Notes: generated by a model not told the origin, from the sequence alone. Positions 48,033 to 57,426 are shown, counted from the first letter of the stretch. The stretch: DNA of 64,000 nt from Bradyrhizobium daqingense (GCF_021044685.1 NZ_CP088014.1:5070001-5134000); one strand, 5' to 3'. A program made the numbers and translations.

Positions 48033-50228
48033 ATGAACGAAGTGACGCCACACACGCAGTCGTCATGCCCGGGCTTGTCCCGGGCATCCACGAACTTTGC
48101 CGCCGCGGCGAAGAACGTGGATGGCCGGCACAAGCCCGGCCATGACGGGCGGAGAGGGCAGCTTGTCTTTCGACTTCTCTCAGCCCTCGCGCTTACCTTC
48201 ATCCTCGCCATCATCGGTTTCGTCGGATGGGTCTATTCACTCGGTCCTTTGCCGCTCGACGAGGCGCGGCAGGTCTCCACCACCATCGTCGATCGCAACG
48301 GCAAGCTGCTGCGCGCCTATGCGATGGCCGACGGGCGCTGGCGGCTGCCGGTCGATGCCAAAGCGAACGTCGATCCGATCTATCTGAAGCTGCTGCTGGC
48401 CTATGAGGACCAGCGCTTCTATGCCCATGACGGCATCGATCCGCTGGCGCTGGGCCGCGCCGCCTTGCAACTGACGACGCGGGGCCACATCGTGTCGGGC
48501 GGCTCGACCATCACCATGCAGCTTGCGCGCCTGATGGAGCCGCGGCGGCAGCGCTCGCTCTATGCCAAGCTGCGGCAGATGGTGCGCGCCATCGAGATCG
48601 AGCGAACCCTCGGCAAGGAAGAGGTCCTCGACCTCTATCTCGCGCTCGCGCCTTACGGCGGCAATCTCGAAGGCATCCGTGCCGCCTCGATCGCCTATCT
48701 CGGCAAGGAGCCCAAGCGGTTGTCGCTGGCCGAGGCCGCGCTGTTGGTGGCGCTGCCGCAATCGCCGGAGACACGCCGGCTCGATCGCCATCCCGAGGCC
48801 GCTCGCATCGCGCGCGACCGCGTGCTCGATCGCATGGTCGGCGAGCATCAGGTCAGCCTCGAGGACGCGAAGCAGGCCAAGGCCGTCCCCATCCCGAAGC
48901 TGCGCAAGCCAATGCCGATCCTGGCGCCGCATGCCTCCGACACCGCGCTTTCGACCGTCAAGGACAAGCCGGTCATCAAGCTGACGCTGGATGCGAACTT
49001 GCAGAAGGTGCTGGAGCCGCTGGCGCGCGACCGCGCGATTGCGCTTGGGCCGAACATCTCGGTCGGCATCATCGTGGTCGACAACGAGAGCGGCGACGTG
49101 CTCGCCCGCGTCGGCTCGGCCGATTATTTCGACGAAAGCCGGGCAGGGCAGGTCGACATGACCCGCGCGGTCCGTTCGCCGGGATCGACGCTGAAACCCT
49201 TCATCTACGGGCTCGCCTTCGAGGATGGCTTCGTCCACCCCGAGAGCCTGATCGACGACCGGCCGGTCCGCTTCGGCTCCTACGCGCCGGAAAATTTCGA
49301 CATGACGTTCCAGGGCACGGTGCCGGTGCGGAAGGCGCTGCAATTGTCGCTGAACGTACCGGCCATCGTGCTGCTCGATCGCGTCGGCTCCAGCCGGCTG
49401 ACCTCGCGGCTACGCCAGGCCGGCGGCAATCTCGTGCTGCCGAAGGACGAGGCGCCGGGACTGGCCATGGGTCTCGGCGGCGTCGGCGTGACGCTCCAGG
49501 ATCTCGTTCAGCTCTATACGGGCTTCGCGCGGCTCGGCAGCACCAAGCCGCTGCGCGAGATCATGGCCGACAGCGATGACCGCGAGCCGCTGCGGCTCTT
49601 GGATCAGGTCGCGGCCTGGCAGGTCGGCAACGTGCTGTTGGGCACGCCCCCGCCGGAGAACGCCGCCCATAACCGTGTCGCCTTCAAGACGGGCACCTCC
49701 TACGGCTACCGTGATGCCTGGTCGGTCGGCTTCGATGGCCGCATGACCATCGGCGTCTGGGTCGGACGGCCCGACGGTGCGCCGGTTCCCGGCCTGATCG
49801 GGCGCGTCGCTGCGGCACCGATCCTGTTCGACGCTTTTGCCCGAACCGGCAAGACGCTGGCGCCCTTGCCGAAGCCGCCCAAGGGAACCCTGGTAGCCAG
49901 CAACACCAAGCTGCCGCTCCCCTTGAAGCGGTTCCGTCCGGTCGGCGAGTTGGTGCGCACGGGAGGCGCGCAGGCCGTGCACATTCAATTTCCGCTCAAC
50001 GGCTCGCGGATCGATGTCGATCGATCGGGTGGCCGGGAGAGCGCGGCCATGCCGGTCAAGGTCGCCGGCGGCGTGCTGCCCATGACCGTCATGGTTAACG
50101 GCACCGCGCTCGGCGAGATCGACGGACGCCGCCAGCGGCTGATCGATCCGCCCGGTCCGGGCTTTGCGCGGCTGACGGTGATCGACGCCACGGGCGCCGC
50201 GGACACAGTCGTCATTCGAATTCAATAA
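48033..50228 (+). CDS. pbpC: penicillin-binding protein 1C
   Basis: A 731-residue bifunctional peptidoglycan synthase. Transmembrane helix (LLSALALTFILAIIGFVGWV); GT51 transglycosylase with the catalytic Glu in LAYEDQRFYAHDGIDP and SGGSTITMQLARLM; transpeptidase with SPGSTLKPFIYG (SxxK), LSLN (SxN) and KTGTSYGYRDAWSVG (KTG); and a C-terminal BiPBP_C-like domain (about 640-731). ATG 48033 lies one base after the alpha-2-macroglobulin stop. Unusually, residues about 10-38 are encoded by a REP palindrome (48061-48147), and no alternative start lies between it and the membrane helix. Confidence 0.94.
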   Translation: MNEVTPHTQSSCPGLSRASTNFAAAAKNVDGRHKPGHDGRRGQLVFRLLSALALTFILAIIGFVGWVYSLGPLPLDEARQVSTTIVDRNGKLLRAYAMADGRWRLPVDAKANVDPIYLKLLLAYEDQRFYAHDGIDPLALGRAALQLTTRGHIVSGGSTITMQLARLMEPRRQRSLYAKLRQMVRAIEIERTLGKEEVLDLYLALAPYGGNLEGIRAASIAYLGKEPKRLSLAEAALLVALPQSPETRRLDRHPEAARIARDRVLDRMVGEHQVSLEDAKQAKAVPIPKLRKPMPILAPHASDTALSTVKDKPVIKLTLDANLQKVLEPLARDRAIALGPNISVGIIVVDNESGDVLARVGSADYFDESRAGQVDMTRAVRSPGSTLKPFIYGLAFEDGFVHPESLIDDRPVRFGSYAPENFDMTFQGTVPVRKALQLSLNVPAIVLLDRVGSSRLTSRLRQAGGNLVLPKDEAPGLAMGLGGVGVTLQDLVQLYTGFARLGSTKPLREIMADSDDREPLRLLDQVAAWQVGNVLLGTPPPENAAHNRVAFKTGTSYGYRDAWSVGFDGRMTIGVWVGRPDGAPVPGLIGRVAAAPILFDAFARTGKTLAPLPKPPKGTLVASNTKLPLPLKRFRPVGELVRTGGAQAVHIQFPLNGSRIDVDRSGGRESAAMPVKVAGGVLPMTVMVNGTALGEIDGRRQRLIDPPGPGFARLTVIDATGAADTVVIRIQ
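48061..48147. repeat. REP-like palindrome, CGTCATGCCCGGGC family, copy 2, inside pbpC
   Basis: Opens CGTCATGCCCGGGCTTGTCC and closes GGCACAAGCCCGGCCATGACGG, like 11666-11750. Here it lies within the pbpC frame and keeps it open, encoding the segment SSCPGLSRASTNF...KPGHDG. Confidence 0.88.
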
Positions 50229-50278
50229 GCCCGGCTCAAGCGGTTGTAGGGATGGCGGTTTCAGCGTAAGCGGAACCA

Positions 50279-52021
50279 ATGGCCGAGACCTATCCACCCC
50301 CCCGTTTTGGAGCGCCCCGCGAGCCGAAATCGCCCGTCAATCCGGGCAGCGGGCTCGTGCGCATGCTCGATATCGCCACGGCCAGCCATGCCCGCGCGGT
50401 CGGCTTCCTGGTGCTGTGTGCGCTGCTGCTGTTCCTGCCTGGCTTCTTCACCATTCCGCCGATCGACCGCGACGAAGCACGCTTCGCCCAGGCCACTAAG
50501 CAGATGGTCGAGAGCGGCGACTATGTCGACATCCGTTTCCAGGAGGATGTCCGCTACAAGAAGCCGGTCGGCATCTATTGGCTGCAATCGGCGGCCGTGG
50601 AAGCTGCCGCGGCGCTCAAGCTGCCGAAGGCCGAATTGCGCATCTGGGTCTACCGCCTGCCGTCGCTGCTGGGTGCGATCGGCGCGGTGCTCATGACCTA
50701 TTGGGCCGCGCTCGGCTTCATCACGCGGCGCGCCGCGGTGCTGGCGGCCCTCATGATGTGCGCCTCCGTGCTGCTCGGCGTCGAGGCGCGGCTCGCCAAA
50801 ACCGACGCGATGCTACTGCTCTGTGTGGTCGCGACGATGGGGGCGATGGCGCGGGCCTATCTGTCCTGGCAGCGCGCCGAGGACGAGGCCCGTCCGCCCT
50901 GGAGCTGGCCGGCTATCTTCTGGACCGCGCTCGCCGTCGGCATCCTGATCAAGGGGCCACTGATCCTGATGTTCGCGGGCCTGACCATCGTCGCGCTCGC
51001 GATCCAGGACCGTGACTCGTCTTGGCTCTGGAAGCTGCGCCCGGTCTGGGGCCTGATGTGGACGCTGGTCCTGGTGCTGCCCTGGTTCGTCGCGATCTTC
51101 TGGCGCGCGGGTGAGACTTTCTTCACCGATTCCGTCGGCGGCGACATGCTGAGCAAGCTGGGAGCCCAGGAATCCCACGGCGCGCCGCCCGGGCTGTACC
51201 TGGCGCTGTTCTGGATCACCTTCTGGCCCGGTGCGCCGCTTGCGGTGATGGCGGCGCCGGCGGTCTGGCGCGCGCGGCGCGAGCCGGGCGCGCAGTTCCT
51301 GCTGGCCTGGCTGATCCCGTCCTGGATCGTGTTCGAGGCCGTGTTGACCAAGCTGCCGCATTACGTGCTGCCGCTGTACCCCGCGATCGCGATCCTCACC
51401 GCCGGCGCCGTGGAACGGCGCGTGCTGTCGCGGTCGTGGCTGATGCGCGGCGCCGCCTGGTGGTTCGCGATTCCGGCGGCAGCCTCGATCATGGTGGTGG
51501 TCGGCGCGGTGATCCTGACTCGGCAGCCGGCCTTCGTGGCCTGGCCGTTCATCGCGGCCGCGCTGATCTTCGGCCTGTTCGCCTGGTGGCTCTACGACAA
51601 CAACCGTGCCGAGCGCTCGCTGCTCAATGCGCTGGTCGCCGCTTTGATGCTGGCGGTGGTCGTCTACGGCATCGTGCTGCCGTCACTGACCCCGCTGTTT
51701 CCGAGCATCGAGATCGCGCGCGCGCTGCGCAACGTCACCTGCGTCGGGCCGAAGGCGGCTTCTGCCGGCTATCACGAGCCGAGCCTCGTCTTCCTAACGG
51801 GCACGAAGACGCTGCTGACCGACGGCTCGGGTGCGGCGGACTTCCTCGGGCAGGGCAGCTGTCGCTTCGCACTGATCGAGCAGCGCTCGGAACGCAGCTT
51901 CGTGCAGCGCGCCGAGGCGATCGGATTGCGCTACAAGGTCGGCACGCGCATCGACGGCTATAATTTCTCGCAAGGGCGTGCGATCTCGATCTCGATCTTC
52001 CGCTCGGAAGGCACCGAATAG
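50279..52021 (+). CDS. ArnT-like GT39/GT83 glycosyltransferase
   Basis: A 580-residue polytopic transferase that moves a sugar from a polyprenyl-phosphate carrier onto lipid A or another periplasmic glycolipid. The signature PPIDRDEARFAQATKQMVES (DE after helix one) is that of the ArnT/RgtA-D class, followed by KKPVGIYWLQS (acceptor/carrier loop), EARLAKTDAMLLLC and about eleven further helices; the periplasmic C-terminal domain begins near residue 475. First gene of a compact operon with a PAP2 phosphatase, a GT2 and a LABN protein, which fits lipid A remodelling. The donor sugar (GalA, Man or Ara4N) cannot be told from sequence. Confidence 0.9.
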   Translation: MAETYPPPRFGAPREPKSPVNPGSGLVRMLDIATASHARAVGFLVLCALLLFLPGFFTIPPIDRDEARFAQATKQMVESGDYVDIRFQEDVRYKKPVGIYWLQSAAVEAAAALKLPKAELRIWVYRLPSLLGAIGAVLMTYWAALGFITRRAAVLAALMMCASVLLGVEARLAKTDAMLLLCVVATMGAMARAYLSWQRAEDEARPPWSWPAIFWTALAVGILIKGPLILMFAGLTIVALAIQDRDSSWLWKLRPVWGLMWTLVLVLPWFVAIFWRAGETFFTDSVGGDMLSKLGAQESHGAPPGLYLALFWITFWPGAPLAVMAAPAVWRARREPGAQFLLAWLIPSWIVFEAVLTKLPHYVLPLYPAIAILTAGAVERRVLSRSWLMRGAAWWFAIPAAASIMVVVGAVILTRQPAFVAWPFIAAALIFGLFAWWLYDNNRAERSLLNALVAALMLAVVVYGIVLPSLTPLFPSIEIARALRNVTCVGPKAASAGYHEPSLVFLTGTKTLLTDGSGAADFLGQGSCRFALIEQRSERSFVQRAEAIGLRYKVGTRIDGYNFSQGRAISISIFRSEGTE

Positions 52022-52022
52022 G

Positions 52023-52856
52023 ATGCGGGGCCCGACCGACATCGCGCCGCGTGCAGGCTATCCTGCGCAATTGCTCGCCGTGTCCTGGCGCGCGCTGGCC
52101 CAGCTCGTGCGCTCGCCCTCGCATTCGCGCCGCGCCGAGGCCGCCCGGAAGCTGGCGCGACACTCGCTGTGGCTCAGCGCCGCCGGCGCAGCCCTGGCCA
52201 TCGTGCTGATGGTCGCGTTCGACCAGACCGAGATCCAGCTGATGCCGGCGCGCGGAACGCCGGGCCTGTGGCCGATCCGTATCCTTACCGATTTCGGCAA
52301 GGACGAGTATCTGCTGTCAGTGATGGGGGCCGGGCTAGTGGTTCTGGCGCTCGTTGCGGCAGGGCTGCATGGGAGGCGCCGCGCGCTGCTGCTCGGCCTC
52401 GGCACGCGGCTGCAATTCATGTTCCTGTCGGTTGCCGTGTCGGCATTCGCCGCCGAGATCCTGAAATATGTCATCGGCCGCGGGCGTCCGTTTGTCGGCG
52501 GCAAGGCCAATGCGTTCAACTTCGTCCCGTTCGAAGGGACGGGGGCCTATGCGAGCCTGCCCTCGGGGCATGCGGTGGCCGCGTTCGCGCTGGCGTTTGC
52601 AGTCTCGGCCTTGTGGCCGCGTTTGCGCGTGTTCATGTTCACTTACGCAATCGTGATCCTGCTGACGCGCCTCGTGCTGCTCGCGCATCATCCAAGCGAC
52701 GTCGTGGCCGGCGCCCTGGTGGGAACGGTCGGCGCCATGACCGTGCGCTACTGGTTTGCGGCCCGAAGGCTGGGTTTTGCCATCCGCTCCGATGGTGCCA
52801 TCGTGGCCATCCCGGGCCCTTTCAAAAGGGTTGCCCGCGGGGCATCCGCCCCATAA
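52023..52856 (+). CDS. PAP2-family membrane phosphatase (LpxE/LpxF-like candidate)
   Basis: A 277-residue, six-helix PAP2 enzyme. The active-site motifs are complete: KYVIGRGRP (KX6RP), LPSGHAVAAF (PSGH) and TRLVLLAHHPSD (RX5HX3D). The ATG begins one base after the transferase stop, so they are coupled. In this setting it could remove a lipid A phosphate (as LpxE/LpxF do in rhizobia) before sugar transfer, or recycle undecaprenyl pyrophosphate. The N-terminus has a basic cytoplasmic leader of about 45 residues. Confidence 0.88.
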   Translation: MRGPTDIAPRAGYPAQLLAVSWRALAQLVRSPSHSRRAEAARKLARHSLWLSAAGAALAIVLMVAFDQTEIQLMPARGTPGLWPIRILTDFGKDEYLLSVMGAGLVVLALVAAGLHGRRRALLLGLGTRLQFMFLSVAVSAFAAEILKYVIGRGRPFVGGKANAFNFVPFEGTGAYASLPSGHAVAAFALAFAVSALWPRLRVFMFTYAIVILLTRLVLLAHHPSDVVAGALVGTVGAMTVRYWFAARRLGFAIRSDGAIVAIPGPFKRVARGASAP

Positions 52857-52918
52857 AAGCGGCTGCCTGCCGGGACGCCGGTTCCCGGGGCAGGCCAATT
52901 CCAACCACGAGCCTCGAT

Positions 52919-53656
52919 TTGTCGACGTCCCAGCCTTCGGTTTCCATCGTCGTTCCCGTGCGCAACGAAGCCGACAACATCGTGCCGCTGGTCGAGGAGA
53001 TCACGGCGGCGCTCGATGGCCGCTGGGACTACGAGATCATCTACGTCAACGACGGCTCGACCGATGCGACCGGCGAGCGGCTTGCCGCCATCATGAAGCA
53101 GCGGAGCAATCTGCGGCAGCTGCGCCATGCGCGATCGGGCGGTCAATCGGCGGCCGTGCGCAGCGGCGTGCGCGCGGCGCGCGGGGTCATCGTGGCTACG
53201 CTCGACGGCGACGGTCAGAACAATCCGGCGTTTCTGCCGGACCTGATCGCGACGGTCGAGAAGGGCGCGGGGCGCGTCGGGCTCGCCGCCGGCCAGCGGA
53301 TCGGGCGCAAGGACACCGGCTTCAAGAAGCTTCAGTCGCGCGTGGCGAACGGGGTTCGCAACGCGATCCTGAAGGACGGCACGCGCGATACCGGCTGCGG
53401 GTTGAAGGCGTTCCGGCGCGACGTTTTCCTGATGCTGCCCTATTTCGACGGGCTGCATCGCTTCCTGCCGGCGCTGGTCCGCCGCGAAGGCTACGACATC
53501 GCCTATGTCGACGTGATCGACCGGCCGCGCCATTCCGGCGTATCCAATTACGGCTTCTTCGACCGGCTGTGGATCGGCATCATGGATCTCGCCGGCGTGT
53601 GGTGGCTGATCCGCCGCAAGAAGCCTACTCCCGATGTGACCGAGGTGAACGCATGA
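52919..53656 (+). CDS. GT2 polyprenyl-phosphate glycosyltransferase (RgtE/Dpm1-like)
   Basis: A 245-residue family 2 glycosyltransferase that makes polyprenyl-phosphate sugars at the cytoplasmic face. SIVVPVRNEADNIVPLVEEI, YVNDGSTDAT and LDGDGQNNPAFL (DxD-like metal site), DTGCGLKAFRRDVFL, and RPRHSGVSNYGFFDRL near the membrane. It has one C-terminal hydrophobic segment. It begins with TTG 52919; no ATG is available near the domain start. Its stop overlaps the next ATG. With the LABN protein it matches the rhizobial RgtE/RgtF pair that makes dodecaprenyl-phosphate galacturonate (inference). Confidence 0.9.
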   Translation: MSTSQPSVSIVVPVRNEADNIVPLVEEITAALDGRWDYEIIYVNDGSTDATGERLAAIMKQRSNLRQLRHARSGGQSAAVRSGVRAARGVIVATLDGDGQNNPAFLPDLIATVEKGAGRVGLAAGQRIGRKDTGFKKLQSRVANGVRNAILKDGTRDTGCGLKAFRRDVFLMLPYFDGLHRFLPALVRREGYDIAYVDVIDRPRHSGVSNYGFFDRLWIGIMDLAGVWWLIRRKKPTPDVTEVNA

Positions 53657-53991
53657 TCATTCAATACGGTCAGGCGCTGAGCAACTATCTCTACGACGTG
53701 TTCGTCGCCAAGTTCGATTTCTGGCTGGCGTTCGGCCTCGTCGCGCAATTGTTCTTCACCGCGCGCTTCCTGGTGCAGTGGATCGCCAGCGAACGCGCCG
53801 GCAACAGCGTGGTGCCGATGGCGTTCTGGTTCTGCTCGATGGGCGGCGGGCTGATGACGCTGGTCTATGGCGTCGTGAAACGCGAGCCGGTCATCATTCT
53901 CGGACAGTCGCTCGCGACGATCATCTACATCAGAAACATCATGCTGATCTGGAAGAACCGCGGCACCGCCTCGAAGACGCTTGACCGCTGA
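53653..53991 (+). CDS. LABN (lipid A biosynthesis N-terminal) domain protein
   Basis: A 112-residue three-helix membrane protein (FWLAFGLVAQLFFTARFLVQ-WIASERAGNSVVPMAFW, MTLVYGVVKREPVIILGQSL, IYIRNIMLIWK). The small LABN family partners GT2 polyprenyl-phosphate glycosyltransferases, as RgtF does RgtE. ATGA overlap with the GT2 gene. It converges on the Na/Pi cotransporter gene with only 5 bp between, so no separate terminator. Confidence 0.92.
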   Translation: MIIQYGQALSNYLYDVFVAKFDFWLAFGLVAQLFFTARFLVQWIASERAGNSVVPMAFWFCSMGGGLMTLVYGVVKREPVIILGQSLATIIYIRNIMLIWKNRGTASKTLDR

Positions 53992-53996
53992 CCCGG

Positions 53997-55688
53997 TTAG
54001 CGCGGCAGCGCCGACGCCGCGCCTGAGGCGGGCAGGGCGGCACGATCGGCCTCATGTCGGCGATAGGGCTCGCCGGCCGCGTCCAGCACCGGATAGGCCA
54101 CCGAGCAGATGTGCGAATGGATGCGGCGCAGGTCGCGCAGCACGTCCAGATGCAGCGACGTGGTCTCGATGGTCTCGGGACGCCCCTCGCGCAAGCGGTC
54201 CAGATGGCGCTCGACGGCGGCGAGCTCGGTGTTGCGCAGCGCCGTCTTCTCCACCAGCAGCTTGCGCGCCTCGTTGGCGTCGCCGGACATGAAGACGCCG
54301 AAGGCGATCCGCAGCGAATCCATCGTGCGCTTGTGGAAGGCCGCGAGCTCCTCGGCGCCCTCGGCCGAGAACTGGAAACGGTGCTTGATCTTCTTGGTGG
54401 CGAGCTCGCTGAGGCTCTTGTCGATGATGTCGCCGATATGCTCCAGGTTGATGGCGAAGGAGATGATCTCCATCGCGCGGCGTCCTTCGCTCTCGTCGAG
54501 GCTGCCCCGCATCAGCTTCGTCACGTAGAGCTTGATGGCCTCGTCGAGGCCGTCAACGAGATTGTCCGTCTTCGAGACCTGGTCGACCAGCGCACGGTCC
54601 CCCGTCATCATCGCAGCCATCACCTTGCGCAGCATGACCTCGACGAGATCGCCCATGCGCAGAGTCTCGCGGGCGGCGTCCGCGAGCGCCAGTGACGGCG
54701 TCTCCAGCGCGGTCTCGTCGAGATAGCGCGGGCGCGCCGGATCGGCCTCCCGGATGCGATCCGGCAGCAGCCGGGTCAGCAGGCGCGACATGGCATCGAG
54801 CAGGCCGATGAAGAGAACGGCCGTGCCGACGTTGAAGGCGATATGGAAGGCCGCCGTCATCTTGGCGAGGTCGGGCTGCCAGGCGTGCATGTGCCCGGCG
54901 ATCACGCCCAGGAACGGCAGGACGAGGGCAATCCCGATCACGCGGTTGATGAGATTGCCGACCGGCAGGCGATAGCTCGCGGGATCGTCGCGCCTGGCGC
55001 CCTCGAACACCGGATTGATGGCGCTGCCGAGATTGGCTCCGAGTACCAGTGCGAGGGCAGCTTCAGGCGTAATGAACTGCGAATAGGCCAGCGACATGAT
55101 CAGCAGCACGCTGGCAACGCTCGAATGCACCGCCCAGGTGACGAGCCCGGCGATGACGATGCACAGGATGGGATCGCCCGTGATCGCCGACATCACGACG
55201 CGCACGCCGGGCGCGTTCTCGGCCGGCGCCAGCGTGTCGAGCAGAATGTGGAGCGCGAGCAGCATCAGGCCGAGGCCGATGCAGACGCGGCCCATGTCCT
55301 TGATCCGCGAGCGCGGGCCGGAGCGGAAGGCGGCGAGCCCGATCACGAATAACACCGGCGCAACGGCTGCGATGTTGAACGACAGCACCTGCACGATCAG
55401 CGTCGTGCCGACATTGGCCCCCAGCATGATGGCAAGCGCGGCGGCAAGGCTGACGAGGCCTTCGGCAGCGAAGGAAGAGGTGATCAGCGCGGTGGCCGTG
55501 CTGCTCTGGAGCAGCGCGGTGAGACCGAGGCCGGCAGCGAATGCATTGAAGCGGTTGCCGAGTGCCTTGCCGAGCAGGCGGCGCAGGTCGGGACCGAAGG
55601 CGCGCAGGATCCCGCTGTGGACCATGTGCAGGCCCCACAACAGCAACGCAACGCCGCCCATTAGGTCGAGCAGAACCAACGTTCCCAT
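53997..55688 (-). CDS. Na/Pi cotransporter family protein (NptA-like) with PhoU domain
   Basis: A 563-residue protein. Membrane half (residues about 1-310) has two inverted repeats with the QSST-type motif (LGLTALLQSSTATALITSSF; VTWAVHSSVASVLLIMS). Cytoplasmic half (about 340-530) is a PhoU-like helical bundle. The family moves phosphate with sodium, direction uncertain. Beginning at ATG 55688; a good ribosome-binding site is not obvious. Single gene between the lipid A operon and metC. Confidence 0.93.
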   Translation of the reverse strand: MGTLVLLDLMGGVALLLWGLHMVHSGILRAFGPDLRRLLGKALGNRFNAFAAGLGLTALLQSSTATALITSSFAAEGLVSLAAALAIMLGANVGTTLIVQVLSFNIAAVAPVLFVIGLAAFRSGPRSRIKDMGRVCIGLGLMLLALHILLDTLAPAENAPGVRVVMSAITGDPILCIVIAGLVTWAVHSSVASVLLIMSLAYSQFITPEAALALVLGANLGSAINPVFEGARRDDPASYRLPVGNLINRVIGIALVLPFLGVIAGHMHAWQPDLAKMTAAFHIAFNVGTAVLFIGLLDAMSRLLTRLLPDRIREADPARPRYLDETALETPSLALADAARETLRMGDLVEVMLRKVMAAMMTGDRALVDQVSKTDNLVDGLDEAIKLYVTKLMRGSLDESEGRRAMEIISFAINLEHIGDIIDKSLSELATKKIKHRFQFSAEGAEELAAFHKRTMDSLRIAFGVFMSGDANEARKLLVEKTALRNTELAAVERHLDRLREGRPETIETTSLHLDVLRDLRRIHSHICSVAYPVLDAAGEPYRRHEADRAALPASGAASALPR

Positions 55689-55860
55689 GCTCCGTGTCCG
55701 GATTGGAGTCGATTGGTGAGGCTAGCGCCAAACGCTTGAGGATCAAACCATTTGTTGGCGCATCGGCGTTAACGTTTACGACAGGTGCACGTTCCTCCAA
55801 TGCGCGACCACGCGCCCGCCGTGCGATGCCGCGTTCTCAGGCGATGCCTTGCGAGCGGGC

Positions 55861-57045
55861 TCACATTGCTGCTTTGAGGGCAGCGAAGCCGCGGTCGAGA
55901 TCAGCCTTGAGATCGGCGACGTTCTCGAGCCCGATGTGCAGGCGCAGCGTCGGGCCGCCCGGCGCCCATTTGGTCGCGGTGCGATAGGCGTCGCAGTCGA
56001 AGGGAATTGCAAGGCTCTCGAAGCCGCCCCAGGAAAAGCCCATGCCGAACAGTTTGAGCGTGTTGAGCATGGTGTCGACCGCCTTCTGCGGCGCCGGCTT
56101 CAGCACGATGCTGAAGAGGCCCGAAGCGCCGGTGAAGTCGCGCTTCCAGATCGCGTGACCTGGATCGGTCTCGAGACCCGGATGCAGCACGCGCGCAACC
56201 TCGGACCGGCCGGCGAGCCAGCGCGCCATGTCGAGCCCCGAGCGATGATGCTGCGCGAGGCGTACCGACAGCGTGCGCAAACCGCGCAGCGCGAGGAAGA
56301 CGTCGTCGGGTCCGGCGCAGACGCCGAGTAGGCGAATGCCCTCGGCAATCTGCGGCCAGGCCTTGGCGTTGGCCGAGATGGTGCCGAACATGATGTCGGA
56401 ATGGCCGCCGATATATTTGGTCGCGGCCTGCATGCTGATGTCGACGCCCTGGTCGAGCGAGCGGTGATAGAGCGGGGTTGCCCAGGTGTTGTCGTCGATG
56501 ACGAGCGCGCTGCGGCCATGCGCGACCTCGGCGATCACGCGGATGTCGGGCATCTCGAACGACTGCGAGCCCGGCGCCTCGACCAGCACGGCCCGGGTGT
56601 TGGGCTTGAACAGCTTGTCGATCCCGGCGCCGATCAGCGGATCGAAATAGGTGGTCTCCACGCCATAGCGGGTGAGCATGCCGTTGCAGAAATTGCGTGA
56701 GGGCCGATAGACGTTGTCGCAGACCAGGAGATGGTCGCCGGCCTTCAGCACCGAGAGCAGGGCGGTGGAGATCGCCGACAGCCCCGACGGGACGATGCCG
56801 ACGCCGGCGCATTGCGGCCCCTCCAGCGCCATCAGCGTCTCCTGGAACGCCTTGGTCGTGGGGGAACCGTGGCGGCCATAGGTGAACTCGCCGCGATGGG
56901 CGTGCAGGTCCTCGGCGGTCGGATAGAGCACGGTCGAGCCGTGGAAGACCGGCGGATTGACGAACCCCTTCTGCGCCTTGGTGTCGCGGCCGGAGGTGAC
57001 CAGCCGGGTCTCGGCATGCTGCTGGGAAGGGTGTGAGGAATCCAT
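55861..57045 (-). CDS. metC: cystathionine beta-lyase
   Basis: A 394-residue fold-type-I PLP enzyme that splits cystathionine to homocysteine, pyruvate and ammonia. Motifs: FTYGRHGSPTTKAFQ, GIVPSGLSAISTALLSVLKA (phosphate loop), VIDDNTWATPLYHRSLDQGV (pyridine Asp) and QAATKYIGGHSDIMFG (Schiff-base Lys). ATG 57045 (MDSSHPSQQHAETRLVTSG) fits the family start. Divergent from aapJ with 381 bp between. Confidence 0.95.
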   Translation of the reverse strand: MDSSHPSQQHAETRLVTSGRDTKAQKGFVNPPVFHGSTVLYPTAEDLHAHRGEFTYGRHGSPTTKAFQETLMALEGPQCAGVGIVPSGLSAISTALLSVLKAGDHLLVCDNVYRPSRNFCNGMLTRYGVETTYFDPLIGAGIDKLFKPNTRAVLVEAPGSQSFEMPDIRVIAEVAHGRSALVIDDNTWATPLYHRSLDQGVDISMQAATKYIGGHSDIMFGTISANAKAWPQIAEGIRLLGVCAGPDDVFLALRGLRTLSVRLAQHHRSGLDMARWLAGRSEVARVLHPGLETDPGHAIWKRDFTGASGLFSIVLKPAPQKAVDTMLNTLKLFGMGFSWGGFESLAIPFDCDAYRTATKWAPGGPTLRLHIGLENVADLKADLDRGFAALKAAM

Positions 57046-57426
57046 GCGTCTGCTTTCAAAACCGCGTTTCCTGCGGGCGCGCCGCGCCTGCCGGGCTGGC
57101 CCAGAGGCCGCTGTCGTTAATAACAGAACACAGAAGAGTCCCGTCAACCCCTTGACCCGGCAGGCCAGTCGTTCTGTGATGCGCAGGTGCTATTCAGTCG
57201 CCGCATGTTGAGGGGCAGCCGCGACCTTCGATCCCATCTTCTGACCGGACTTGCGCCACAGCCAAAAATGGCGGGCGCCAGCGGTGGGGATTAAGGGTAA
57301 GGCCTCCCGACATCGGCGAGTGTTCGGCAAGCTTTTCCAGCATGACTCTTGCAGGGCTCATTCCGGCAGAGACGATTCCAAAGACAACTTCCTGACCCTG
57401 AGACGACCTTGAAAGGCCTTCAGCCC
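57046..57426. other. divergent promoter region metC/aapJ
   Basis: 381 bases without a gene. It must carry both promoters; no clear box pair or operator was found by eye. Confidence 0.4.

Noticed and set aside
42785..48214. A minus-strand open frame of 1809 codons
   Set aside because: It is antisense to the alpha-2-macroglobulin gene and rich in Arg/His/Gly/Asp from GC-skewed third positions. It has no domain and is fully explained by the plus-strand gene.
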